A stretch of DNA of 21,849 bases from Thermoplasmata archaeon (GTDB lineage: Archaea > Thermoplasmatota > Thermoplasmata > Thermoplasmatales > Thermoplasmataceae), in NCBI GenBank assembly GCA_021845155.1, contig JAKBSB010000003.1, positions 1 to 21,849 of the forward strand, in the 5' to 3' direction. Of the stretch, positions 8,625 through 16,444 are shown in pieces (position 1 is the first letter of the stretch; each line of letters begins with the position of its first letter). The notes below the pieces were generated by a model that worked only from the letters and a program-made list of their open reading frames with translations, made no database searches and had not been told where the DNA came from. The translations under genes and the position numbers were made by a program.

Positions 8625-9554
8625 GTGGAAAGAATAAAACCTCCTAAACTGAACATTGGTGACGAGATAAGAGTTATTTCCCCCGCAAGTGCGCCAGACA
8701 TAAAGCAGCTCTCAGAGGGGATATCCAGACTGAGGAAGATGGGATTCAAAGTTTCTGTAGGAAAAAATATAAAGAAACTTGTGCAGAGAAACGATCTGGC
8801 CGCTCCTGCTAAGGATCGTGCAGAAGAGCTTATGTCAGCATTCAAGGATGACAATGTTAAGGCAATATTCAATGCAAGAGGTGGCTATGGAAGCATACAC
8901 ATACTTAATCTCCTGGATTATGATGCAATAAGGGAGAGGCCCAAGATCTTTGTCGGTTACAGTGATATTACTGCCCTTCATATGGCAATCGGAAAATACA
9001 CAAACATTGTAACGTTCCATGGACCAATGGTGGCTTCCGATCTTCAGGAGATGTCAAAGCCTTCATACAAGTTATTTCTTGATCTGCTTGAGGGAAAAAC
9101 AACTGAAATAAATTCAAATAGTAGGGACAGAATTATAAAATACATCATACCAGGAAAATGCGAGGGGCTCTCATTAGGAACAAACCTTTCCGTATCCGCC
9201 TCTTTATTTGGGACCTCTTATATGCCTGCGACAGACAATAAGATCTTTTTCATGGAGGACACCAACATAACTTCAGGAGATGTGGACAGATATTTCTACA
9301 CAATGAAACTAGCCGGAATAAACAACTTTGCAGGTTATGTTTTCGGTGATTTCAGGATCATCGTGGACAAGGATGAACCAACTCCGTCGGTAGAAGAGGT
9401 AATTGAGAGATTTATCAATGATACAAACAAACCATCACTTTACGGTGCCCCATTTGGGCATGGAGACGAACAGCTACTTATACCACTAAACGCAAAGTTT
9501 CAGATATCGGACGATTCTCCATATATAGAAGTCAAGGAGGAAATTGTCAACTAG
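8625..9554 (+). CDS. S66-family peptidase (LD-carboxypeptidase / MccF-like)
   Basis: Serine peptidase of the LdcA/MccF family. The catalytic triad is visible: nucleophile Ser in VGYSDITAL (S113), Glu in FMEDTN (E211) and His in FGHGDEQ (H279), with spacing close to that of Pseudomonas LdcA. The ARGGYGS block before the Ser is also typical. Length (309 residues) is normal. The GTG at 8625 is preferred because GGGTG (8614-8618) lies 6 nt ahead; the GTG at 8616 overlaps that site and adds three residues. The Thermoplasmatales have no peptidoglycan, so an MccF-like role (cleaving acyl-adenylate toxins or related amides) or peptide recycling is more plausible than murein trimming; that is inference. 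It stands alone, followed by a convergent transposase. Confidence 0.88.
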   Translation: MERIKPPKLNIGDEIRVISPASAPDIKQLSEGISRLRKMGFKVSVGKNIKKLVQRNDLAAPAKDRAEELMSAFKDDNVKAIFNARGGYGSIHILNLLDYDAIRERPKIFVGYSDITALHMAIGKYTNIVTFHGPMVASDLQEMSKPSYKLFLDLLEGKTTEINSNSRDRIIKYIIPGKCEGLSLGTNLSVSASLFGTSYMPATDNKIFFMEDTNITSGDVDRYFYTMKLAGINNFAGYVFGDFRIIVDKDEPTPSVEEVIERFINDTNKPSLYGAPFGHGDEQLLIPLNAKFQISDDSPYIEVKEEIVN

Positions 9555-9601
9555 ACCGTTATTGTCTATTTATCGGACAACATAGATATATTTAGTTTTC
9601 G

Positions 9602-10846
9602 TTAATGAATATTATTTTTCGCTCCAATAGTTCTTGATCCTATTGTGTAGTTCCAGTTACCGTGAAATTCATCCTTGATCAGGTTTATCTTTTCCAACTC
9701 CTCGTCTGTTATCTCCTTCCCCGTTTCGTATATTCCCTTATCAATGTCCGTGGATATCTTCAATCCTTTCTCTGTTCGGGTGTTGCCTATGAGTTCAATT
9801 ATGGTTTCATATGATCTCAGAGGTTTTCCACGCCAGTTTATGGTAATGTACGAGAACATCCTGTGCTCGATCTTATTCCACTTGCTCCAGCCTGGAGGGA
9901 AGTGGCAGACTGTTATGTCAAGATGGGATTCATCAGCGAACTTCTGCAATTCAACCTTCCACAGTTTAACACGTGAACCGTTGGATCCACCACCATCAGC
10001 TGCAATCATCAGTCTCGTTGCATTGGGATACCTCTTCTTTCCCATGAGATTCCACCACCTTCTTATGGATTCAACGGCGAATTCAGCTGTGTCATGATCT
10101 ATTCCGATATTGACCCATCCCTCGTTTGCCTTTATGTCGTATACACCATATGGTATTGCCTTTCCTTCTGCACTGGAAAGGAAATCATATGCATTGACCT
10201 CATCCACCTCTCCTGGAACCTTCCATTCCTTCCCGTTGTTCCTGAAGTTTCCGATCAGTTCTTTCTTCTTTGCATCCACCGATATTACGGGTTCTTTGTT
10301 ATTCATGAATTCCATTGCAGTATCGTTTATGTGCTGGAACTGTTCGTTCCTGTCAGGATGACTCTTCCCTTCCCTTGTCTTTTTGTTTCCCTTCAGGTTG
10401 AATCCCTCATCATGGAGTATATTGCCGATCTTTGCATAACTTATTGCATATCCTGATGCATTCATTTCTGTTTCCAGGTGACGGAGACTTCTACTGACCC
10501 AGAGAATGGATAATTGTGGATTGCCTGCAATGGAAGGTTCAACCAGATCCCTCAGTTTTGTGACAAGATCAGGGTTCTTCACCGTGAGATCCTTCCTGCC
10601 GCCACCACTCCTGCGTGTCCTGTCCTTCGGGTAAAGACTTTCCTCTATCTCCTTTATTCCCTTATGTATTGTCGGTCGTGAGAGACCTGTTGCCCTGGAC
10701 ACTATCTCAATTCCACCGTAACCTAAGGAAATACTTTCATTGGCAGCCCACAACCTCCGGGAAAGCTCGTTGAATGAACCGGATATTCTTTGATACTTCT
10801 CCCTTGTTCTGCTGACCATTTCCGTGATTCCATTTACCTCGGCCAT
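9602..10846 (-). CDS. ISAzo13-type DDE transposase
   Basis: A 414-residue transposase of the group with the ISAzo13 / Rhodopirellula-type DDE domain. The N-terminal part has a helix-turn-helix (GIEIVSRATGLSRPTIHKGI, about 45-64). The likely triad is D191 (VISVDAKKKELIGNF), D284 (LMIAADGGGSNGSR) and E327 (WSKWNKIEHRMFSYI). The WNKIEHR and GGGSNGSR blocks are diagnostic. The frame is intact. A TATA-like CTATTTATA on the minus strand (10874-10866) lies about 24 nt from the ATG, so it may be leaderless. It converges with the peptidase gene and diverges from the first binding protein. Confidence 0.9.
   Translation of the reverse strand: MAEVNGITEMVSRTREKYQRISGSFNELSRRLWAANESISLGYGGIEIVSRATGLSRPTIHKGIKEIEESLYPKDRTRRSGGGRKDLTVKNPDLVTKLRDLVEPSIAGNPQLSILWVSRSLRHLETEMNASGYAISYAKIGNILHDEGFNLKGNKKTREGKSHPDRNEQFQHINDTAMEFMNNKEPVISVDAKKKELIGNFRNNGKEWKVPGEVDEVNAYDFLSSAEGKAIPYGVYDIKANEGWVNIGIDHDTAEFAVESIRRWWNLMGKKRYPNATRLMIAADGGGSNGSRVKLWKVELQKFADESHLDITVCHFPPGWSKWNKIEHRMFSYITINWRGKPLRSYETIIELIGNTRTEKGLKISTDIDKGIYETGKEITDEELEKINLIKDEFHGNWNYTIGSRTIGAKNNIH
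9602..10846 (-). mobile_element. ISAzo13-type insertion, ends not resolved
   Basis: The element must lie between the peptidase stop (9554) and the promoter of the next gene (about 10898). A 9-bp inverted match (TCTATTTAT near 9566 and its complement near 10867) was found, but it coincides with the TATA box and has no target duplication, so I do not accept it as the end. Coordinates given are those of the transposase only. Confidence 0.6.
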
Positions 10847-10897
10847 AAGAGGAAAGTAAATTCTGGTATAAATAGAAATATTATTTATTCACAATTC

Positions 10898-10905
10898 CTT
10901 AAATA
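10898..10905 (+). promoter_or_regulatory. TATA box of the first solute-binding protein gene
   Basis: CTTAAATA, centred about 27 nt before the ATG at 10928, predicts a leaderless or nearly leaderless transcript. It is 24 bp from the oppositely directed TATA-like box of the ISAzo13 transposase. Confidence 0.5.
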
Positions 10906-10927
10906 CGTACGCTTATTTTAATCTTGC

Positions 10928-13900
10928 ATGAGAGTATCATTCTCCCAAGGTACCTTTTTTAAGAAGTTAATGGTTGTAACCGCTTTCTCCATAGCAGTTT
11001 TGTTCGTTATCAGTCCAATCCAGGGGGCTGTTAATCCCTTAATGGATTTTGCTGCTCCTGTAACGCCATCAGCAATAAATGGAAACGCAATTAGTTCGTC
11101 GGTTATTAGTCAGACTGTACTGCCTTCCGTATCAACTGGGTCCGGCCAGTCAAATGGCACATATGATATAGGTGAAGTAGGAAACCTTCACGATCTCAAC
11201 ACATTCACAGCAGAGGGTTTCTGCGATTTCTTCCTGTTGAATGAAATATATCAGACACCAGCAGTCCAGCTTCCAAACCAGACAATAATCCCATGGCTTG
11301 CCTCATCGTACTCTCAGAGCAATGTTTCCGGGAAGGGCATACAGACATTTGACCCGGTTACCGGATGCGAAGAGCCGGTCAATTATATCTGGACAGTTAA
11401 TTTAAGGCCAGGTGTAAAATGGACAGATTGGAATTCATCAAATTCACAGGACACTTATGTTTTTTCAAATCATACAAGTTTCGTCAGTACCTGTGGCCAG
11501 GCTTATAACTACACATATAATCGTTATTACAATACTTTAACAGGGAAAAACCAGACATGGAATCCAATAACCATGAAAACCTATTACCTCCAGGCGGCGG
11601 ATTTCATCCTCTCATGGAAAATACTGGTTGATTCATATGACTACAGCGGGGAATTCCAGAATATAGTCAATGTTGTTCCTGTAAACAACCTGACTGTGGA
11701 ATATTATCTAAGCAATATTTCAGCAACATTTGTGGACTGCACAATGGACACACCTCCAATAATACCTTACAACGTCTGGTCTTCACACGATTATGCTTCA
11801 ACAACCGGATTGTGGAATTATTCATCCTCTCTTCCCGCATCGGATTCCTATAACGCATGGGATTTGGGATACAATGGCGCAACAGGTTCAATACCCGGAC
11901 TGATTGGCGACGGGCCATTCATAATTTCCGGTGGGTTAGGCGTACCATCAGGAAAATGGATTTCCGGAGACTACTGGCAGATATATAGAAATCCTGATTT
12001 CTTTGCTGGATACAATTCATCCCTGTCACAGTATAACCCAAAGATATCGTCCATAAAGGACATCTTTTATTCGCAATACTCTTCGGCAGTGGCTGCAGAA
12101 CAGGAGGGTAAGATATATTCAATAGTACTTCCACCACCTCCATCCTTCATTCCAACACTTACTGCCATTCCCCAAACATATATTTACAACAAGCCATCAA
12201 CCGGGTACAACTACATACAGCTAAACTCCTTACCAAACAATAAACCATTCAATATAACTGAATTCAGGCAGGCGCTGAACTATGCAACCGATAAATCATA
12301 TATCGCAAATGTAATATTTGAAGGGTATGATGTCACTGGTTCCTCGATAGTTCCTGTATCAGACTCATTATGGCATGATTCCAATGTTTCGCAGTACAAT
12401 TATGATCCAGGACTGGCTGAAAGGATAATCTCACAGATTCCGGGAATGGTAAATAGGAGTGGGGAGTGGTATTACTACGGAAAACAGGTAAAGGCTGATA
12501 TACAGGTTGCATCAGCCGCAGAAGACCCTTCAGTTGTTGAAGCGATGGACACCATATCAACAGAGTGGAGTGCAATAGGTATTGCTACAACAGTTACCGA
12601 GGAGGCGTCAAGCACAGCATGTGCAAATACAGAGGATTATGCATACAATGCCATAACCTGTCCAATAACGGGAGTTGTTGGCGATCCCACTGGATTTTTC
12701 CTTGAACTTTACAATACACTGGGCAATGGCACCGGTCTTTATCTGGGACCATTCACTTCCATAGTATACAACGGTGTCACCTACGATGGAACTCAGATTA
12801 CCGATCTTATGAACAATCTAACAGTGGAGATTGACAGTACAACAAATTTCACAGAGAGGCTGAAACTTTCCAGTGAAATTCAATCAATCGCCGCAGATGA
12901 ATCTACAATGATAAACCTCGGCTACCCCATCAAGACAATACCAATAACAAATTCTACCTTTACCGGCATAGTTAAAGATGATCTTGGAATAGGTGCATTC
13001 TGGTACTGGAATTTTCTTTCGCTTCACGAAAGGAGTAAACTCACAGTCAATGTCGTAAATTCTACCGAAGAATATCTCCAGGTCGGTGTTATTTCAAATT
13101 CTCGCATATATAATGATGGAGAATACGGGAACATAACCATAGAGGTAAGGAATCAGTACGGTTCTCCTGTTTCAGGATCAAATGTAACTGTGGGTTACAG
13201 CCCATCAGGTTCCCTTCTGAATATAACATCATATACCGGGACCACAAACTCCATGGGTCAATATATCTTTGAGTTTGAAGTCTCACCAAAAAACACGCTA
13301 ATATACACTTCTGATTACATGGGTTCAGTCAATATTACAGCTTCAGCTTCTCTGGGCAGAACCGGTGTAACTGGTGGAACTGGTTATACACTGGTGGATG
13401 TCCAGCCAAATCCGGTTGCGTACAGGACAGGTGCAATGCCTGTTCTTAACGATAAGGGAATGAATTATTTCAACATGACAATATACAACCCCGAAACGGG
13501 TAAACCATTGTCCGGATATGGTTACACCCTTCAGACACTAAGCGCAGCAGTCATCATGTCTAACACCTCATCAGCGCAGTCTATTTCCTATGGAACACAA
13601 TGTGATATCGGAATCCCTGAAAATTCAACATGTTGTAATTTTGATGTAACGACTGTTACTGGTACAACAGGGCAGAACGGCCTTGTTTCAGTCTTGCTGG
13701 GAGCCAACAGCACTTTTAACTATACAATGAATGGCGCGTTTTATAAGACTTACCTGTTTGTAGGTAACTATGTGTCAGGTGCACCTGTAACCGGTAAGCA
13801 GACTTATGACCTGTTGGGTGAACTGACCTCATCATCAAATTCAAATGGATTCGGGGTTGCGCAACCGTTTGAAATGCCGGTAATGATCACAAACAGCACT

Positions 13901-14818
13901 TCACCGGTTGTGAATATTGCAGTTGACACAAACAACAGTGCTTCCTTCAATGGGCAGACTGAGATTAGTGTAAACGTAACAGACGGTGGAAACCCGGTAC
14001 CCGGATACCAGCTTACGCTTACAGCACAGAATGCACTTGGTGCCAACAGGGGATATTTCATAGGAGGTACTGGATCTGCGTTTAACCCTAATGAGTACTT
14101 TGGTTCCACAAACATACCTATGATAAATATAATAACCAATTCAACGGGCATTGCCAGTGCATATTTCGATGCAGGAGTTTACTCTCCCGTATACAATCAG
14201 CAAACTGGTAACGTGCTTCTTTATTCAGCAAAACCTTTCCAGTCAGATCATCTGGTCCCATACGATGAGTTCGAAATAGGCATATCAGGGACAAATTCCT
14301 CAAACCAGACATATATTGTGTCCAGCCCTTTTGTCTTTAACAACACATCCTCGCCTTTTCTGTACCCTGAAGCAAACGCAGTAATGCAGGGAGAGACCTA
14401 CACAAATGGCATGGTAACCATAAATTCAGGCCAGACATACACTCTTTATGTGAATACAACTTACAATTCTATGGCTGGTCCTGGCTACGCGGGGATACCC
14501 GTCCTCGTTGTCGCGAACGATGGGGTTATTTCGTCAGGAAATGGGACCACAGGAAACAATGGAACTCTGGTTTTGTCTTACACAGCTCCTGTGGTTAAGT
14601 CTACAACACTTATTACGATAACAATATCAATTCCGCCTTCTTACGGTAACAGTAAATTTTCCTATTCATTCTACGATGTTCCTGTGCATAAAGTAACAGC
14701 TAGCTCATTCTACTATTCGACAGTTGGGTTGGGAGCAGTGGTTGCCATACTCGCAGGATCTCTTCTGGTTGAATTTATGAGATACAAAAAATTAAAAAGA
14801 GGAAAATCACCTCCATAA
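10928..14818 (+). CDS. giant membrane-anchored family-5 solute-binding protein with Ig-like domains (paralog 1)
   Basis: The 1296-residue surface protein has an N-terminal signal/membrane segment (about 13-33). A family-5 (peptide/nickel type) solute-binding domain spans about 70-700, with VNLRPGVKWTDW and a late FWYWNFLSLHER (691-702). A row of Ig-like or invasin-like modules follows (for example ISNSRIYNDGEYGNITIEVR, ...NQYGSPVSGSNVTVGY). A C-terminal membrane helix (about 1264-1285) ends in a basic cytoplasmic tail, YKKLKRGK. It is very rich in Asn-X-Ser/Thr sites, fitting a glycosylated acidophile envelope. Nine cysteines are present against two in the paralog, so extra disulfides are likely. 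Probable role is capture of peptides or other oligomers at the surface; no permease or ATPase gene is next to it. It is intact and has its own promoter. Confidence 0.85.
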   Translation: MRVSFSQGTFFKKLMVVTAFSIAVLFVISPIQGAVNPLMDFAAPVTPSAINGNAISSSVISQTVLPSVSTGSGQSNGTYDIGEVGNLHDLNTFTAEGFCDFFLLNEIYQTPAVQLPNQTIIPWLASSYSQSNVSGKGIQTFDPVTGCEEPVNYIWTVNLRPGVKWTDWNSSNSQDTYVFSNHTSFVSTCGQAYNYTYNRYYNTLTGKNQTWNPITMKTYYLQAADFILSWKILVDSYDYSGEFQNIVNVVPVNNLTVEYYLSNISATFVDCTMDTPPIIPYNVWSSHDYASTTGLWNYSSSLPASDSYNAWDLGYNGATGSIPGLIGDGPFIISGGLGVPSGKWISGDYWQIYRNPDFFAGYNSSLSQYNPKISSIKDIFYSQYSSAVAAEQEGKIYSIVLPPPPSFIPTLTAIPQTYIYNKPSTGYNYIQLNSLPNNKPFNITEFRQALNYATDKSYIANVIFEGYDVTGSSIVPVSDSLWHDSNVSQYNYDPGLAERIISQIPGMVNRSGEWYYYGKQVKADIQVASAAEDPSVVEAMDTISTEWSAIGIATTVTEEASSTACANTEDYAYNAITCPITGVVGDPTGFFLELYNTLGNGTGLYLGPFTSIVYNGVTYDGTQITDLMNNLTVEIDSTTNFTERLKLSSEIQSIAADESTMINLGYPIKTIPITNSTFTGIVKDDLGIGAFWYWNFLSLHERSKLTVNVVNSTEEYLQVGVISNSRIYNDGEYGNITIEVRNQYGSPVSGSNVTVGYSPSGSLLNITSYTGTTNSMGQYIFEFEVSPKNTLIYTSDYMGSVNITASASLGRTGVTGGTGYTLVDVQPNPVAYRTGAMPVLNDKGMNYFNMTIYNPETGKPLSGYGYTLQTLSAAVIMSNTSSAQSISYGTQCDIGIPENSTCCNFDVTTVTGTTGQNGLVSVLLGANSTFNYTMNGAFYKTYLFVGNYVSGAPVTGKQTYDLLGELTSSSNSNGFGVAQPFEMPVMITNSTSPVVNIAVDTNNSASFNGQTEISVNVTDGGNPVPGYQLTLTAQNALGANRGYFIGGTGSAFNPNEYFGSTNIPMINIITNSTGIASAYFDAGVYSPVYNQQTGNVLLYSAKPFQSDHLVPYDEFEIGISGTNSSNQTYIVSSPFVFNNTSSPFLYPEANAVMQGETYTNGMVTINSGQTYTLYVNTTYNSMAGPGYAGIPVLVVANDGVISSGNGTTGNNGTLVLSYTAPVVKSTTLITITISIPPSYGNSKFSYSFYDVPVHKVTASSFYYSTVGLGAVVAILAGSLLVEFMRYKKLKRGKSPP

Positions 14819-14981
14819 TTAACATCACACATTGGCTCTAGACTTATTCTCTCTTGGCTATTTTATAGTCCATATGCTCCAAGCTGCTTAAAAAGCCTGG
14901 CACAGGGTATTAAAAATCATTGTATCGGTGGAAAGGAGTCAAGCATAGAGTGGTAGGAATACCACATATAACTATAATTGG
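14819..14981. other. intergenic stretch between first binding protein and IS
   Basis: It holds a 6-bp hairpin GTGGTA-GGAA-TACCAC (14950-14965, a GNRA-type loop) and ends in the 6-bp target duplication. No gene is seen. Before the IS arrived, this joined directly to the promoter of the second binding protein, giving an original spacer of about 200 bp. Confidence 0.5.
14976..14981. repeat. target site duplication, left copy (AATTGG)
   Basis: AATTGG directly precedes the left inverted end, and an identical AATTGG (16400-16405) follows the right end. Together they prove the borders of the element. Confidence 0.9.
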
Positions 14982-14993
14982 CAGTATCTCCGA
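14982..14993 (+). repeat. left terminal inverted repeat, 12 bp
   Basis: CAGTATCTCCGA is identical to the inverted right end. Similarity stops after 12 bp. Confidence 0.9.
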
Positions 14994-15079
14994 TTTGAGC
15001 TAAGTTCTTAGATTGCTTGCGCTGCTGAATCGCTTGAGAAGGGAAACAGCGAGCTCACCATCCACAGACCCAGAACGTC

Positions 15080-16141
15080 CTATGAATGGGTTGTTCTCCT
15101 TCTCTCCTCGTTTTCCACCAGCGTACTGCATACGCTGCTCAGCTCAATCAGAAACTTCTTGAAACTCACCTCCTCATGGTAGAAGAGATACCAGATTGAT
15201 TCAATCAGCTGTTCATATGCAAACAGGAAATACCGGACGCGGATATCTTTGCTTTTCGTCTTGATGCGGCATTCGTCCTGCACCCTGAACATGGTCTCTA
15301 TGCGCCAGCGTGCCTTGTACTGTTTGATGATCTTTTCAAGATCCATGTCTGATACATTTGTTGCAAACACCCAGTCATAATACTCATCCGTGCGGTGATC
15401 ATAGATCTGCTTCAGGAATGCAAGGTTCGTGTCTCCGGTGACCTTATGGCCATCGCGGTAGAAGGAGAATTCATGGAAAACGATCTTCCTCTCTCCGTGT
15501 ATCATGGAGACAAGTTCATCCTTCACCCACTGGTTTTTAGGGACGAATATGAGATATGGCATGTCCATACCGGAAAGTGCCAGCATGAGTTCCTTGGAGT
15601 AGAATCCCCTGTCGAACAGCACAAGATCAATATCATGGGTGATGCTGTTCATTCTCTGCAGCATGTCCGATACCTCCCCGGGCATGTCGTTGCCCATTGG
15701 CGATGGAATGGAGAATACGGGTAGTCTCAGATCCTTATTGACAATGCTCGCAGTAAGGTACGAGTATCTTCCCGTAACGCCATGATCACCCGTCCAGCCA
15801 TGTATCCACAAAGTGTCGCGATCGCCGTAGAAATCCTCTGTTGTGTAATCGAATGCGATCATGCATCTCTTTTTGTCCAGTTCCGAGGGTTTTGTTATTG
15901 CTGACATCCTGGCGAACAGGGAGTTCTTCATTGCGTCTACAGTGGACTTCTCCACTGCCCTATACAGGGAATCAGATCTGTTGCCGACAGTCTCCACGTA
16001 TGTATTTGCCACAGCAGCCTTCAGCAGATCCCGGTTGTAGTGAAATCCGCTCAGATACTGTGTGTGATGCTTCAGTGCAAGGGAATCGTTGGTGAAATGT
16101 TCCAAGGTTCTCAGGGTTGCATGCAACCTGTCCCCGTTCAT
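15080..16141 (-). CDS. IS4-superfamily DDE transposase (353 residues, corrected start)
   Basis: Transposase of the IS at 14982-16399. The likely triad is D98 (MIAFDYTTEDFYGDRD), D177 (LVLFDRGFYSKEL) and E282 in YKARWRIETMF, matching Y-x2-R-x3-E. A further block KTKSKDIRVRYFLF follows, as in ISH3-like archaeal transposases. The frame stays open up to 16312, but those extra 57 codons overlap, out of frame, a well-conserved DUF2080 gene and show no family similarity. The ATG at 16141-16139 overlaps that gene's TGA as ATGA, so this is taken as the true start, with translation by coupling. The gene is intact. Confidence 0.87.
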   Translation of the reverse strand: MNGDRLHATLRTLEHFTNDSLALKHHTQYLSGFHYNRDLLKAAVANTYVETVGNRSDSLYRAVEKSTVDAMKNSLFARMSAITKPSELDKKRCMIAFDYTTEDFYGDRDTLWIHGWTGDHGVTGRYSYLTASIVNKDLRLPVFSIPSPMGNDMPGEVSDMLQRMNSITHDIDLVLFDRGFYSKELMLALSGMDMPYLIFVPKNQWVKDELVSMIHGERKIVFHEFSFYRDGHKVTGDTNLAFLKQIYDHRTDEYYDWVFATNVSDMDLEKIIKQYKARWRIETMFRVQDECRIKTKSKDIRVRYFLFAYEQLIESIWYLFYHEEVSFKKFLIELSSVCSTLVENEERRRTTHS

Positions 16142-16290
16142 GTCACGATCACATAGACAGTCTTTCCAAGGTATTCCTTTGGACAGTCTATCTTGGCGCT
16201 GTTTCCGAACTTTGTCACCGTACGGATGAAATATCCCTCTATGCTTTCTATTTCCAGTCTTGTGGCAGGCGTCAACGGTCTCTTCTTCAT
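16138..16290 (-). CDS. DUF2080-type transposon-encoded small protein
   Basis: The 50-residue protein contains IEGYFIRTVTKFGNSAKIDC followed by PKEYLGKTVYVIVT. The pattern matches DUF2080 (small archaeal transposon-encoded proteins) and, more broadly, the AbrB/SpoVT swapped-hairpin fold, whose core reads roughly GNS..I..P..LG..V.V. It lies inside the 5' part of a longer open frame and is easily missed. Its TGA overlaps the transposase ATG by ATGA, a classic coupled pair. A TATA-like box 25 nt upstream makes it leaderless, and a 9+9 bp palindrome lies in between. Likely role: DNA-binding accessory or regulator of the transposase, possibly at the IS end or its own promoter. That role is inference. 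Confidence 0.85.
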   Translation of the reverse strand: MKKRPLTPATRLEIESIEGYFIRTVTKFGNSAKIDCPKEYLGKTVYVIVT

Positions 16291-16313
16291 TGGATATACA
16301 ATACATATCCAAT
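16289..16313. promoter_or_regulatory. 9+9 bp palindrome over the start of the DUF2080-transposase operon, candidate operator
   Basis: ATTGGATAT (16289-16297) and ATATCCAAT (16305-16313) are perfect inverted arms with a 7-nt spacer. The palindrome fills the space between the TATA-like box and the start codon of the DUF2080 gene, where a bound protein would block RNA polymerase. It is not part of the terminal repeats. Confidence 0.5.
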
Positions 16314-16319
16314 AATAAA
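16312..16319 (-). promoter_or_regulatory. TATA box of the IS operon
   Basis: TTTATTAT on the minus strand is centred about 25 nt before the DUF2080 ATG (16290), the leaderless spacing, and abuts the palindrome. Confidence 0.5.
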
Positions 16320-16387
16320 TGTTAGCATTATCCTATAACGAGGAAACTGTGAGAAATACTAATATTTATTAAAAGCAATATTTATCT

Positions 16388-16399
16388 TCGGAGATACTG
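16388..16399 (-). repeat. right terminal inverted repeat, 12 bp
   Basis: TCGGAGATACTG is the exact inverted copy of 14982-14993. Confidence 0.9.
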
Positions 16400-16405
16400 A
16401 ATTGG
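16400..16405. repeat. target site duplication, right copy (AATTGG)
   Basis: Identical to 14976-14981. It ends 9 bp before the TATA box of the second binding protein. Confidence 0.9.
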
Positions 16406-16414
16406 TGAGAAACA

Positions 16415-16422
16415 TTTATATA
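16415..16422 (+). promoter_or_regulatory. TATA box of the second solute-binding protein gene
   Basis: TTTATATA is a near-ideal archaeal TATA box preceded by a purine-rich GAGAAACA (BRE-like). The ATG at 16445 is 26 nt from its centre, so the mRNA is predicted to be leaderless. The IS insertion left this core promoter intact but replaced everything upstream of 16400. Confidence 0.7.
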
Positions 16423-16444
16423 TGATTTTTCCAATCCATCACCA

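Larger units (their letters stand above)
14982..16399 (-). mobile_element. complete IS4-superfamily IS with DUF2080 gene and transposase, 1418 bp
   Basis: The ends are perfect 12-bp inverted repeats, CAGTATCTCCGA at 14982-14993 and its reverse complement at 16388-16399, flanked by a perfect 6-bp AATTGG duplication. It encodes, on the minus strand, a small DUF2080-type protein and a DDE transposase in ATGA overlap. Perfect ends and duplication point to a recent insertion. The ISfinder family is not certain: the transposase looks ISH3-like, while the two-gene layout recalls ISA1214-type elements. Confidence 0.93.

Noticed and set aside
9675..10456. Open frames on the plus strand opposite the ISAzo13 transposase
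   Set aside because: Antisense shadows of a well-supported transposase, with composition typical of reverse-complement coding DNA.
9566..10874. TCTATTTAT inverted pair as ends of the ISAzo13 element
   Set aside because: Only 9 bp, A/T-rich, coincides with the TATA box, and no flanking duplication.
14950..14965. GTGGTA/TACCAC hairpin as a terminator or attachment site
   Set aside because: Short stem without T-tract and far from the stop; may be chance.
16142..16312. N-terminal 57 codons of the apparent 410-residue transposase
   Set aside because: It is out of frame with, and overlaps, the conserved DUF2080 gene; it has an odd Cys/His/Arg-rich composition and no family similarity. The ATGA overlap gives a better start.
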